This document shows positions 54,815 through 64,000 of a stretch of 64,000 nucleotides of DNA, piece by piece (within the stretch, counting starts at the first letter, position 1; each line of letters starts with the position of its first letter). Made by a program: the position numbers and the translations under genes. The notes under the pieces were generated by a model. That model made no database searches. It was not told the origin of the DNA and saw only the letters and a program-made list of their open reading frames with translations. Origin of the DNA: FEN-1219 sp963728995 (GTDB lineage: Bacteria; Pseudomonadota; Gammaproteobacteria; Steroidobacterales; Rariloculaceae); assembly GCA_963728995.1 (NCBI GenBank), contig CAVSMD010000003.1, positions 496,001 through 560,000 of the forward strand, given 5' to 3'.

Positions 54815-55651
54815 GTGAACGATCCGACCGAAACACGCCGCTTGCTCGAGCGATGTGTCTCGCATCGCGCGCGACGCCGGTCGCGCCATCCTCGAGGTGT
54901 ACGCGCGGGATTTCGCCGTAGCGCTGAAGGCCGATCGCTCGCCCCTCACGGAGGCCGACGAGGTTGCGCACACCATCATCGCTCGCAGCTTGCGCGCGCT
55001 TGCGCCCTCGCTGCCGGTGCTATCGGAGGAAGCGGCACCCGGCGAGCTGCTCGACCGGCGAGCCTGGACGCGTTTCTGGCTCGTCGACCCCCTCGACGGC
55101 ACCAAGGAGTTCTTGAAACGCAACGGCGAGTTCACGGTGAACATCGCGCTCGTCGACGAGCATCGGGCTACGCTCGGCGTCGTGCTGGCCCCCGCGCTCG
55201 ATCGGCTGTACTGCGGAGCACTCGGTGTCGGCGCCTGGCGACAGGACGGCGATGGTCTTCCCGAGCCGATCTACGTGCGGCGCGCGTCGAGAACCCCGCC
55301 GCTGCGTCGTCGGCAGTCGCAGCCATCCGAGCGGCGAGCTCGCCGACTATCCTGGTGGCGCTCGGGCCGCATGAGATCACCGCGATGGGCAGCTCGCTGA
55401 AGATCTGCCTCGTCGCCGAGGGCGCGGCCGACCTGTATCCGCGGCTCGGCCCCACGTCCGAATGGGATACGGCCGCCGCCCACGCTATCCTCGAGAGCGC
55501 GGGCGGGCGTATGATCGATACGGCCGGTCAGGCGCTGCGGTACAACTGCAAAGACGACCTGCTGAACCCGCACTTTCTGGCCTTTGGCGACCAGCGGCGC
55601 GACTGGTTGGCGCCGACCATGAACAGCCGTGGACGAGAAAGTAGAGACTGA
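54815..55651 (+). CDS. cysQ: 3'(2'),5'-bisphosphate nucleotidase CysQ (three frame breaks)
   Basis: Removes 3'-phosphoadenosine 5'-phosphate made during sulphate assimilation. The segments needed lie in three frames: SRIARDAGRAILEVYARDF to FWLVDPLDGTKEFLKRNGEFTVNIAL (the metal-binding DPLDGTKEF motif), CVVGSRSHPSGELADY, and LVALGPHEITAMGSSLKICLVAEGAADLYPRLGPTSEWDTAA. Removing one base near 54854, one C from CCCC at 55294-55297 and one C at 55351-55352 gives 277 aa, normal for CysQ. Three over-called bases in one gene make this the worst-affected gene in the window. Confidence 0.9.
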   Translation: MNDPTETRRLLERCVSHRARRRSRHPRGVRAGFRRSAEGRSLAPHGGRRGCAHHHRSQLARACALAAGAIGGSGTRRAARPASLDAFLARRPPRRHQGVLETQRRVHGEHRARRRASGYARRRAGPRARSAVLRSTRCRRLATGRRWSSRADLRAARVENPAAASSAVAAIRAASSPTILVALGPHEITAMGSSLKICLVAEGAADLYPRLGPTSEWDTAAAHAILESAGGRMIDTAGQALRYNCKDDLLNPHFLAFGDQRRDWLAPTMNSRGRESRD

Positions 55652-55844
55652 GACATTCCGCAACGTGGAGCGACTCAAACAGCTACGCGTCGAGCACCGT
55701 GACCTCGATCAGGTCATCGCCCGCCTCGGCAACGATCCGCACGTCGACCAGCTGCTGCTGAAACGGCTGAAGAAACGCAAGCTCATGCTGAAAGACATGA
55801 TCACGCAGCTCGAAAGCGCGCGGATACCCGATCTCAACGCCTAG
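55629..55844 (+). CDS. DUF465 (YdcH-like) small protein
   Basis: A 71-aa helical coiled-coil protein: VERLKQLRVEHRDLDQVIARL, then LLLKRLKKRKLMLKDMITQLE. This is the DUF465/YdcH family pattern, of unknown function. It starts with GTG 55629 inside the last codons of cysQ, in another frame, so translation is probably coupled. Glucokinase follows eight bases later. Confidence 0.88.
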   Translation: MDEKVETETFRNVERLKQLRVEHRDLDQVIARLGNDPHVDQLLLKRLKKRKLMLKDMITQLESARIPDLNA

Positions 55845-55852
55845 CCCACCTG

Positions 55853-56795
55853 ATGGATCTGATGGCGGACATCGGCGCAACGCACACGCGCTGCGCACTC
55901 GTCGACGACCAAGGGAACGAAGTCGCGCCCGAGGTTTTCGATAATGTCGACTTCACTGGCCTCGTCGGCGTACTGAGCGTCTATCTCGACCATCGTCGCG
56001 CCAGCGATCGACCGAAGCGCGCAGCGCTGGCCGTGGCGGCGCCGATCGTCGGCGACGACGTGCACATGACGAATATCGATTGGCGTTTCTCGCAGGCGGA
56101 GCTCAAAACGCAGCTCGGGCTGCAGCGACTCACGGTCTGCAACGATTTCGCGGCGATCGGCTGGGCGCTGCCGCAGCTCTCGGCCGCCGATCGCAGACAG
56201 ATCGGCGGCGGCGAGCCTCACCCGCGCGCGACGATGGCCGCGCTCGGACCAGGCTCGGGACTCGGCGTCTCCGCGATCGCGCCGGCCATGGACGGCTGGA
56301 CGGTGATCTCGGGTGAAGGCGGCCACGTGTCGATGCCCGCCTCGACACGCGAGGAGCAGGACGTCGTCGCGTTGCTGCGCGAGCGGTTCGGCCACTGCTC
56401 CGCGGAGCGCGTGCTCTCGGGCCAGGGCCTCGTAAACCTCTACGTCGCGCTCGCGGAGCTCGCGGGTCGCGGCCAACCGACGGTCACGCCGGAGGACGTC
56501 ACGCGACTCGCCAGTCAGCGCGAGCCTCTCGCACGGAAGACGTTGCAGATGTTCTTCGCCATGCTCGGTACCGTCGCCGGGCGACCTGGCGCTCACGACC
56601 GGCGCGCGCGGCGGCGTCTACATCGCCGGTGGCATCGTCCCCCTGTTACTCGACCCGCTCGAGCGCTCCGAGTTTCGCAGTCGCTTCGAAGCGAAAGGCC
56701 GGTATCACAACTACCTGAACTCGATTCCGACCTTCGTGGTGACCGCCACACTGCCGGCGTTCCGCGGCTTGAAGCACGTCCTCGGCTACCGCTGA
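55853..56795 (+). CDS. glk: Glucokinase, Glk family (one frame break)
   Basis: Phosphorylates glucose with ATP. It has the N-terminal phosphate-binding motif MADIGATHTRCALVDD, the segment AVAAPIVGDDVHMTNIDW, NDFAAIGWALP, GPGSGLGVSA and SGEGGHVSMPA. The frame is lost at GGG around 56579-56581. Removing one G restores GDLALTTGARGGVYIAGGI and a C-terminus ending LKHVLGYR at 56795. Restored length is 313 aa (E. coli 321). It is of the E. coli Glk type, not ROK. It converges with the small lipoprotein gene ten bases away. Confidence 0.9.
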
Positions 56796-56804
56796 GCGGC
56801 GCGG

Positions 56805-57014
56805 CTACCGCTCCGCTTCCTCGACTCGCTTGCGCAATTCCGCGGCCTGATCATCGACGGTCTGCTGCACGGCCTTCGCTCGGTCGATCGTCTGCGTCAG
56901 CGGATCGAAGACGGTCGGCTTGGGTTCCGGCGGCGGTTGAGCCGGGGGCGGCTCCGACCCGCCACATGCCGTGAGCAGGAGAATCGCAGTCATGAGCCAC
57001 AGTCGATGTCGCAT
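56805..57014 (-). CDS. Small lipoprotein with coiled-coil tail
   Basis: A 69-aa protein. It has a signal peptide with lipobox LLTAC and the lipidated Cys at residue 17, then a Pro-rich spacer (PPPAQPPPEPKP) and a helical tail (IDRAKAVQQTVDDQAAELRKRVEEAER). The start ATG 57014 has GGAGG eight bases upstream and gives a proper signal peptide, while the longer upstream frame does not. No known family. A short lipoprotein with a charged helix could tether to a partner or to peptidoglycan, but this is speculation. Confidence 0.75.
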   Translation of the reverse strand: MRHRLWLMTAILLLTACGGSEPPPAQPPPEPKPTVFDPLTQTIDRAKAVQQTVDDQAAELRKRVEEAER

Positions 57015-57142
57015 CGTGGTGCCTCCGTCGCCTCGGAAGCCGTAACGATAGCGCGTACACTTCAGAAATAACGAGACGCCGTCGACGTTCGTCGCCGTGG
57101 CGGTGATTCCAAGCGTCGCGCGGCCCGGTGTATTCTGCGGCG

Positions 57143-58466
57143 ATGAGTACAACAACAACCTCCGCGTTCAACCGCATGGTGACGCGCCTCGCCCCCATCG
57201 AACCTCGCGAAGTTGGCGCCGTCGTGGCGGCCTTCGCGCTGTTCTTCTTCATGTGGGCCGGATATTTCTCCGTGCGCCCAGTGCGCGAAACGGTCGCAAC
57301 GTTGCTCGGCCGCCAGGCCGTCGCCGACCTTTGGTTGTACACGGGCACGTTTTCGATCCTGATCATTCCGCTCTACGGCGCCGTGGTCGCGCGCTTCAAG
57401 CGCAGCACGTTCCTGCCCTGGACATACGGAATCGTGGCAGCCGTCCTCGCAGGCGTCGGCCTGCTGCTCGATCCGACGCAGTTCAATCCGCTGCTCGGCA
57501 AGTCGTTCTATGTGTTCATCAGCGTCGTGAATCTGTTCTTGCTGTCGATGTTCTGGAGCTTTCTGCTCGAGATCTTCGAGCGCGGCCAAACGAAGCGGCT
57601 GTTCGGCGTGATCGCAGCGGGCGGCAGCGCCGGCGCGCTGGCCGGGCCGTTAGTGTCGGACCTGACCGTCACGACGATCGGCGAAGCCGGCATCCTGTAC
57701 GTGGCGGCCGCCATGTTCGCCATCGCGATCGTGTGCCAGCGCGTGCTGCTCAACATTTGGTCGGATCGCCCGGGCGCCGACGCCGCCGAGGATCGGCCGA
57801 TCGGCGGCAATGTGTTCGCCGGCGTCACGGCCATTGCTGCGCTCGCCTTATCTGCTCGGCATTGCGCTATTCATCGTCGGCATCTCGGCCGTGAGCACGA
57901 TCCTGTACTTCGAGCAGCTACGAATCGTCGCCGACACGTTCGCCGACACCAGCGAGCGGACGCGCGTGTTCGCCCGCATGGACTGGATCGTGCAGAGCCT
58001 GACGGTGGTCACGCAGGTGTTCCTGACGGGCCGCATCGCGGCGCGATTCGGCGTGACCACGTTGCTGACGCTGGTGCCGATCCTCATGATCGTCGCGTTC
58101 CTGGGCCTCGCCGGCTACAGCACGTTCTTATTGTTCGCGGGCGTGTTCGTCCTGCGTCGCGCGGGCGAGTACGCGTTCGTGCGGCCGGGCCGCGAGATGC
58201 TCTGGAGCCCGCTCGACAAGGAGACCAAATACAAAGCGAAGAGCACGATCGACGTGCCGGTGTACCGTGCGGCCGACTACGTCGGTGGCCAGGCGAACGC
58301 AGCACTGACGGCGATCGGCGTCTCGCCGAACGGCATGATGGCTGTCGGCGCCGTCATCGCGGCCGCCTGGGCCATCGTCGGCTGGTGGCTCGGGCGGCGG
58401 TTCGAAAGCGGAACCGCTGCGCGACGGCGCGGCGAAGTCGGCGCGGTCGCCCCGCAGTCAGGCTAG
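57143..58466 (+). CDS. MFS-like NTP/NDP exchange transporter family protein (one frame break)
   Basis: An inner-membrane protein of about 440 aa with roughly twelve hydrophobic segments. It resembles the MFS branch related to ATP/ADP translocases found in many free-living bacteria: FFFMWAGYFSVRPVRETVATLLG, LFGVIAAGGSAGALAGPL and, in the second half, RAGEYAFVRPGREMLWSPLDKETKYKAKSTIDVPVYRAADYVGG. One extra base near 57835-57845 separates the halves. The substrate is unknown. Parasite-type nucleotide exchange is not implied in a free-living bacterium. Confidence 0.83.
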
Positions 58467-58470
58467 CGGG

Positions 58471-61400
58471 CTAGTAGATCTCGCGCGTGTAGATCTGGCG
58501 GGACTGCCCGCCGTAGATGCCGAACGTCGCCTGTCCCGTCGGGTTCTCGTCCCCCGGCGTCGTGGTGTTCCAGTCGTAGCGCAACCACGTCGGCACGGTC
58601 GCCGTGATCACGGCGCTGCCCTGATGACCGATGCCCGGCGCCTTGAGCCCCAAGTTGAAGTCCCCGCCGGCCGCCGCGGTCGGAGGCGAGCGGAACCGCT
58701 CGGCGAGCGGCGCGGCTGCGGCGCAGCCGGCCCCGCTGGCGCCGGGCGCGCCGGCATCGCGCACGCAGGTGTCGCTTAAGCTCAGGTTCTCCGTGAAGCT
58801 CGAGAGCCCGATCGAGACGCCCGAGGTACAGGTATCGCCGACGTTCGTCACGAAGCCCGCGGCCCCGCTCGCGTAATACTCGGCGCGCATCGGCACAGGC
58901 AGATTCACGAGCTCCGAGCCGACGGCCGTGCCGACACGAATACGGCCGTAGCGAATTTCCTGCCCCGCCGTGAACGGCATGCCGCTGGGGCTGCCGAACG
59001 TGACGGGGTTGCCGAGCGGTCCAGCACCGACCGCCGCGACGCCATCGCCATCCAACACGTTGATCGCGAGCTGGATGCCGGCACTGAACGGCGCCAGCAG
59101 TGTCTTCGTGAACGCGAGCCCGCTGCCACCGCCGAAAGTCAGCGTGGCGGTCCCGCCGCCCGGTGAGGCGATCGCGGGATCGATGGACGTGCCGGGCAAG
59201 CCCGACGTGTCGAGCGCGCCGGCCGCGCTCGTATAGCTGCGACCGCTCAATGTCGCGTTCGTCAGCTTGAAGAACGCGCCCGTGTAGTTCGTCGTGGTCG
59301 AGCCGCTGACCGACACGGCCGTCGCCGTGATCACGGGCGCGGTCGCATAGCCGAAGCTCTGCCCCTGATACGTGAATCCGCCGGCGTTACAAGCCGTCGC
59401 GAGCAGTGGCGAGTTCAACGCGGCGACGAAACGGCTGGGAATGAACCGGCCGATGCGCTCGCTCGACGTGGGCCCGAGCACGTCGCCGGCACCGAGGTAG
59501 TCGAGATCGCCGATGCCGCCAATCGCCTGGATGATGCCGACCTCGGACCAGGCGAAACCTGTGCCGGTCGCCACGCCATTCGTGAACGGGCCAAAGCCCG
59601 CGCCGCCGATCGAAGGATTCGCGCCACCGGCCGGCAAGAACAGCGTCGGCACCAACCGCACGTCTTCGGCCGGCGTCTCGCGGCCGTAGTTCGGCGTGGC
59701 GCTGCCCTCGGCATCACGCACGGTGACCGTCGCACGAAACGGCGCACCGGCCGCGAGGAACACCGAACCCGAGGCACTCGCGGCCTGCGGATTCGTGACC
59801 GTGCCGGCGGCGTTCTGAATGCTGCTCAGCACGAAATCGTAGGGCTTCACGACGAAGTTGGCCGTCGCGCCGCGAATACCGTTCGGCAGCTCGGCGTTCG
59901 TCGTCGTGTCGTCCTTCATGCCGATGCTGATGCGGCCCACGTCCTTGTACTTCGCCGTGACCACGGCCTGGCCGTTCGTGAACGTCACGTTCTGCGTTGC
60001 AGAAGTGCCTTCGCTCGGCGCAGCGCTGACGGCGTTGATCGTGACATTGCGCGTGCCGGTCGCCGGATTGCCGTAGGTGGACCAGAACTTCAAGCTCTTC
60101 GTCCCCGTGTAGGTCTCGATCACGCCGCAAGTCGCGTCGGTGGGAGTCTGCCCGTACGCCGTCAGGTACAACGAGAAATTCGTGCCGGCGGTCTGGTTGG
60201 TCGCGAACGTCGTGATGAAGGCCGGCGGCGGATTCGACAGCGCCGCGGCCGTGACCGTGAACCCGTTCGGCGAAAACACGAGCAGGCCTTCGGCGTCGGT
60301 GTCGCGGATGCCGGTGATTGCCGACCTGGAACACGTCGACGTCCATCGATGGCGGGCCCTGCGGGTAATACAGCGTGAACGTCGCCTGCGACTGACCGAG
60401 CGGCCAGGTATACGTCGCGACGCCGTCGTTAGGCGTGCCATCGCTGAACGTGCCGCCGCCGGAGACGAGCGCCCAGGTGCCGTAGCCCGTCTGCGTATCG
60501 AGCTGAACCTGCGCGTTGTAGTTCAGCAGCGGCGTGCCGGTCACGGAGTCGACGACGTTCACCGTGATCGTCTCGGGCACACAGTTGATGCCGAAATCGT
60601 TGTGGTTGATCGTGAACTTGGCGGTGTTCGCGCACGGGTGCGTCTCATCGCGCAGCGCCTGGATCTCGGCCTGCGACAGGTAGCGCGCGACCACGCGCAC
60701 CTCGTCGATGTAGCCGTTGAACACGCGCGAGAGGAAATTCCAGTCCTCGCCGATATACAGCGGCAGCGTGTTCTGCGCCAACGTTCCCGTGTAGTTGCCG
60801 GTCGTACCCTGCCCCACGCCGTCGATGTAGATGCGCTGGGCGCCGGATTGATATGCGATCGCGACGTGGTGCCAGGCGTTCAGCGAGATCGTGTTCGTCG
60901 TCGTGATCGAGCGCGTGTTGCCGCTGCTGTCGTTCCACCACCAGTACACGTGCCGGCCGTTGTCGACGTGAAACTCGTAGTTCGTGTCCTTCGACACGAT
61001 CGTGTTGAGCTCGGACGGCGTCGCGCGCAGGTAGATCCAGGCCGTGACGGTCAGCTGGCTCGTGATGTTCACCGCCGGATCGTTCGGGATCTCGACGTAC
61101 TGACCGGAGCCGCTGAAGGTTCCGTAGCGGCACGTGCCGGGATTCGTCGCCGTCGCGGGCGTCGTGTTGGCCGTCGTGGCTCCACCGACGGAGACGCCGT
61201 TCAGACCGTAGGCGCTGGCATCCTTGACCTCACCACCCGTCCCACTCCACGTCGCCTCCTCGAAGCTCATCGACAGTCGCATCTCGGGCGGAACCGCCGG
61301 CCGCAGCGCAAACGTGAGGCCGGCCCAGGCGTCGGGTGAGTTCGCGTTCTGCTGCCAGGTCGGCATGGTCGCGACACCGGCCGTGGTCTGGGGCTTGTCC

Positions 61401-62071
61401 GCGAGCGCCACGGAGTGATCGGCACCCGTTGCCGTGGCATAGCTCGTGCCCGACATCCGGGCCGTGAAGCCCGCGGCGGTGCCTAGACCGACGTCGTTGT
61501 TGTCACTCGTCGCGACGGCCGTGGCCACCCAGGCTCCGGCCGTCGCGGTGGTGAGCGCCGGTGGCACCCAGCTCGGGGTAGCGCCCGTCGTGCCGGTGAC
61601 GTCGGCCACGTCGAACGGCGTGGTCGTGTCGACCCCGCGCCAGACCGCGAGCTGAGCCGACATTCCCGCGGAGTTGCCGTTCCATCCGCCGGGGAGGTCG
61701 ACCACCGGGCTCGGATCACCCCCGGTCAGCACACGATAGAAGGTCAGGATTCGCACGCTCGGGCTCGTCAGGTACGCCGAGCTGCGCAGCGTCCACCCCG
61801 CGGGTGCCGTCGGCGTGTTCGAGTTATTGGGACGACCGGCCACGATCAGAGCCGCGAAGTCGCCGGCCGCCGCGCCCGCGGGCATCGCCGGCGAAACGTT
61901 GCCGTTCCTGGCCGACACCTGTGGGCTCGCGCCGACGAAGCTCACGCCTTGAGCGTGGACGGCAACTGCGAAGAGCGAAGCCACCACCAGTAGCCCTACG
62001 CGTAGCCGGGCGCTTGCCGAGCGACACGGCGATTGGACGGTTCGCTCCGCGGTGTGGGGGGTGGTCGTCAC
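58471..62071 (-). CDS. MshQ-like secreted protein with LamG and DUF6701 domains (one frame break)
   Basis: A surface-pilus-associated protein of about 1199 aa. It starts with GTG and a signal peptide (RVGLLVVASLFAVAVHAQG), then a beta-rich N-terminal region, then a LamG/concanavalin-like domain at about residues 280-480 (MSFEEATWSGTGGEV, YVEIPNDPAVNITSQLTVTAWIYLR, WHHVAIAYQSGAQRIYIDG, FNGYIDEVRVVARYLSQAEIQAL). A long C-terminal DUF6701 part follows, with many Ser/Thr/Gly repeats and Cys residues. One extra base near 60320-60323 breaks the frame. It is the last of the MSHA-type gene run, three bases after the MshP-like gene. It may be a tip adhesin. Confidence 0.85.
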
Positions 62072-62074
62072 TCG

Positions 62075-62482
62075 CTACGTCGCATCCGTGATCTTGGTTT
62101 GCAGCCGTCGCGACACGTAGTCCGGCCCACCGTATGCACCGGCCTCGGCGCGAACGTCGAACACGAACACGTGGATCGTGCTCGCGCCTTCCGAATGCGT
62201 GCTTTGCGAGCACTGCAGCGACACGCGAAATCCCGCCGTCGCGCCTTCCGTGAGATTCAGCGTGGCCGCTGCGCAAACACCGCCGTTCAGGGCTCGATAA
62301 GCGCCCCATTCGGCGCCGGTGCGCGCGGCTTGGAAAGCCTCGGCGGCGCGCAAGCCGGCGGTGACCGTTTGCTGTTGCATCGTGTTCAATCGCACCGCGT
62401 ACACGCCGAGCCCCGCGAGCACGACGAGCAGGAAGATGGCCGACACGAGCGAGAAGCCGCGCTGGCGGTTCACGCTCGTCAT
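62075..62482 (-). CDS. MshP/PilX-like minor pilus protein
   Basis: A 135-aa protein whose N-terminus (RQRGFSLVSAIFLLVVLAGLGVYAVRL) is a prepilin-like membrane helix with a possible cleavage site after Gly. The C-terminal soluble part has two cysteines (GGVCAAATL and SLQCSQS). MSHA loci carry such a protein, MshP, between MshO and MshQ, as here. It starts four bases inside the end of the MshO-like gene, and the MshQ-like gene starts three bases after it. Confidence 0.82.
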   Translation of the reverse strand: MTSVNRQRGFSLVSAIFLLVVLAGLGVYAVRLNTMQQQTVTAGLRAAEAFQAARTGAEWGAYRALNGGVCAAATLNLTEGATAGFRVSLQCSQSTHSEGASTIHVFVFDVRAEAGAYGGPDYVSRRLQTKITDAT

Positions 62483-63339
62483 GGCACGTTGTCCACGTGA
62501 ACCTGAGACAACAGCGACACGGACTCGCCCTGCGAGCGGACCGTGATCGACAGCGTCACGAGGCCGGCGCGCTCGGCGGTCCCGGGCGTATAGGTGAACG
62601 CACAGCCGACCAGCTGGTTCGCCATGAGGCTCGCCGTGGCGCCCGCGCCGAGCAGCTCGCCGTGGGAGTCGCGGTTCGCCTGGCTCGCATCGATCGCGTA
62701 GCCCGAGTAGCGCAGCAGCGTTCCGGCCACGGTATCGCACAGGTAGGTCACCGGGCCGTCGACGAGGAATACGCGCTGCGTCGGCGAGCCGTACGCGAAA
62801 CGAAACGCCGGCGTCAGCGTGACGCGATCTTCGCCGGTGGCCCCGTCCACCGAGACCCCCACCGTCGTGCCGGGCGGGGTGATCACGTTCGCGAGCTCGT
62901 AGGCGTCCGCACCCGGCACGCCGACGTTGTAGATGGCCAGGTAATGGCTCGTCGAGCTCCACGGTTTCGCGAGCTGCGTGAACGGGCCGAGCACGTCGAA
63001 CGAGCCATCGGCGGCGGCGAAATCGAGGATCTGGGCCGCGGTCCCGGGCGGCTGCGCGCGATAGCGGCCGCCGTCGACCGTGCCGAGCAGCTCGAGCGCA
63101 GTAACGCCGCCGGCCGTCGTGGTCCGCACGCTGTTCGGCAACGCACGACGGACGTCGCGGCCGATCCGTTGCAGCGCCGAGTCGGCCGCGTCGACGAGCC
63201 GCACGCGCCGGGTCTGATCCGTGAAGCCGCGGACTGGCCCGCTGATGAACATCGAGACGAACGACACGACGACGGCGCCGATCACGAGCGTGACGACGAG
63301 CTCGATCAGCGTGAAGCCGCGACAGGATGCGAGGCGCAT
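62479..63339 (-). CDS. MshO-like minor pilin
   Basis: A 286-aa prepilin. It has the peptidase site and N-terminal helix CRG|FTLIELVVTLVIGAVVV with Glu at +5, followed by a large soluble domain with two cysteines (YLCDTV and VGCAFTY), typical of a PilW/MshO-type minor pilin. Minor pilins prime assembly and sit at the tip. It starts two bases after the MshD-like gene and overlaps the MshP-like gene. Confidence 0.84.
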   Translation of the reverse strand: MRLASCRGFTLIELVVTLVIGAVVVSFVSMFISGPVRGFTDQTRRVRLVDAADSALQRIGRDVRRALPNSVRTTTAGGVTALELLGTVDGGRYRAQPPGTAAQILDFAAADGSFDVLGPFTQLAKPWSSTSHYLAIYNVGVPGADAYELANVITPPGTTVGVSVDGATGEDRVTLTPAFRFAYGSPTQRVFLVDGPVTYLCDTVAGTLLRYSGYAIDASQANRDSHGELLGAGATASLMANQLVGCAFTYTPGTAERAGLVTLSITVRSQGESVSLLSQVHVDNVP

Positions 63340-63341
63340 GT

Positions 63342-63803
63342 TCAGAGCCTCATCCGGTAGCCCGTCAATGCGACCGTGACGTTCGGCGGATAGGTCACGC
63401 GCACGTCGATCCGTTCGGCATCGGCACCGGGGACGGACGTGAGTGCGGTGCTCGGGGTCACCATGACGGTCACCGTGTATCGTGACAATGCGCCGAGCGC
63501 CGTGCCGAACTGATCGCGCGCGCCGACGTCGACTAGACCGTTGTAATCGTCGACGTCGTCGAAGGCGGTGCGATTCGCCTCGTCGTCGACGCCGTCGGGA
63601 TCCGCGAACGGCTTCAGCGTGATCTCCTCGAGATAGGCTTCGGCGATCGCGACGGCCTGGCTCAGCACCATGGCGTCGGCGCTACGACCCACGCTGCGCG
63701 ACAGCACGCCGAGCACGGCGCCCGCCGCGATTGCGATCACCACGATCGAGATCACGAGCTCGATCAGCGTCACGCCGCGCTCGTAGTGCCCGCCGGTGGT
63801 CAT
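63342..63803 (-). CDS. MshD-like minor pilin
   Basis: A 153-aa prepilin with the cleavage site ERG|VTLIELVISIVVIAIAAGAV and Glu at +5. The region SQAVAIAEAYLEEITLKPF resembles PilV/MshD minor pilins. It starts as ATGA overlapping the stop of the gene at the right edge and runs into the MshO-like gene. Confidence 0.82.
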   Translation of the reverse strand: MTTGGHYERGVTLIELVISIVVIAIAAGAVLGVLSRSVGRSADAMVLSQAVAIAEAYLEEITLKPFADPDGVDDEANRTAFDDVDDYNGLVDVGARDQFGTALGALSRYTVTVMVTPSTALTSVPGADAERIDVRVTYPPNVTVALTGYRMRL

Positions 63804-64000
63804 GGCGCTTGCACGAAGCCGCTGTCGGCCCGCACCGTCAAAGCGAACGGACCGACGCTGATGCTTTGATCGGCGCCGAGATTGGTGCGGCCGAGCGCGT
63901 CGAACGTCAGCGTGACGGCCGGGGCAACGGCCACCCCGCCCGGGGTGTTGCCCGTCAGCAGCTGCCCGTCCGCGAGCCGCACGTCGGTGGGCCAGGTCGT
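63800..64000 (-). CDS. C-terminal part of a minor pilin (MshC/GspH-like), cut by the window edge
   Basis: Only the last 66 residues are present (TTWPTDVRLADGQLL, then VTLTFDALGRTN and a C-terminal FALTVRADSGFVQAP). The order of the following genes (MshD, MshO, MshP, MshQ) suggests this is the MshC-like pilin. Its N-terminus and prepilin site lie beyond the window, so the call rests on position and on a beta-strand pattern common in GspH/MshC-type pilins. Confidence 0.6.
   Translation of the reverse strand, partial: TTWPTDVRLADGQLLTGNTPGGVAVAPAVTLTFDALGRTNLGADQSISVGPFALTVRADSGFVQAP

Overview
The window reads as one chromosomal stretch of a high-GC gammaproteobacterium. The evidence is long blocks in the same order as Pseudomonas and its relatives: yggS/pilT/pilU, gshB-tonB-yqgE-yqgF beside the pilGHIJ-chpA cluster, accB-accC-prmA-fis-purH-purD, and rhlB divergent from trxA-rho. 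A perfect CIRCE operator in front of groESL points away from Pseudomonas and the enterics, toward HrcA-bearing lineages such as Xanthomonadales, Nevskiales or Steroidobacterales. That placement is inference. No rRNA, tRNA, CRISPR array, insertion sequence or prophage was seen.

Layout. 0.1-2 kb: a corrinoid adenosyltransferase, AmpD and RsmE. 2-11.4 kb (minus strand): a Chp-type chemotaxis operon, pilG-pilH-pilI-pilJ-chpA-chpC, which controls type IV pili. 11.6-15.5 kb (plus): gshB, a TonB-like protein, yqgE, yqgF and an orphan PyrK-like electron-transfer protein. 15.7-19 kb (minus): three tandem PilT-family retraction ATPases. 19-25.5 kb: yggS, yggT, a DUF4426 lipoprotein, a TerB-like protein, an alpha/beta hydrolase, htpG, two small broken genes, an orphan ParA and a small basic/polar protein. 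25.8-32.9 kb: ppnN, an L,D-transpeptidase, and a lipid A/LPS inner-core set (two LpxL-like acyltransferases, a Kdo kinase, waaF, hldD), followed by a zinc-finger protein. 32.9-39.5 kb (minus): glnE, a large secreted protein of unknown function, groEL and groES. 39.6-50.6 kb (plus): cutA, dsbD, a TlpA-like thioredoxin, aroQ, accB, accC, prmA, a zinc-ribbon/DUF3426 protein, fis, purH and purD. 50.8-58.5 kb: rho, trxA, rhlB, a HAD phosphatase, cysQ, a DUF465 protein, glucokinase, a lipoprotein and an NTP/NDP-exchanger-like MFS protein. 58.5-64 kb (minus): a run of MSHA-type minor pilins and a large MshQ-like protein, running off the right edge.

How the genes work together. Surface motility dominates. 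The Chp system would set pilus extension and retraction through PilG/PilH, the three ATPases would power retraction, the TonB-like protein resembles one needed for pilus assembly in Pseudomonas, and the MSHA-type pilins may form a second pilus or the tip complex of the first. Envelope building (LPS inner core, L,D-transpeptidase, DsbD/TlpA, AmpD), nucleotide synthesis, proteostasis and transcription termination make up the rest.

Important caveat. At least twenty reading-frame breaks fall inside well-conserved, mostly essential genes (prmA, purH, purD, htpG, aroQ, glk, cysQ and others). Nearly all are repaired by removing one base, often from a short homopolymer, so they look like sequencing or assembly errors, not pseudogenes. 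Coordinates for such genes span the whole restored gene.

The most noteworthy non-coding signal is a long palindromic element present twice. Each copy sits between convergent genes (15534-15648 and 50587-50753), and the two share a core motif.
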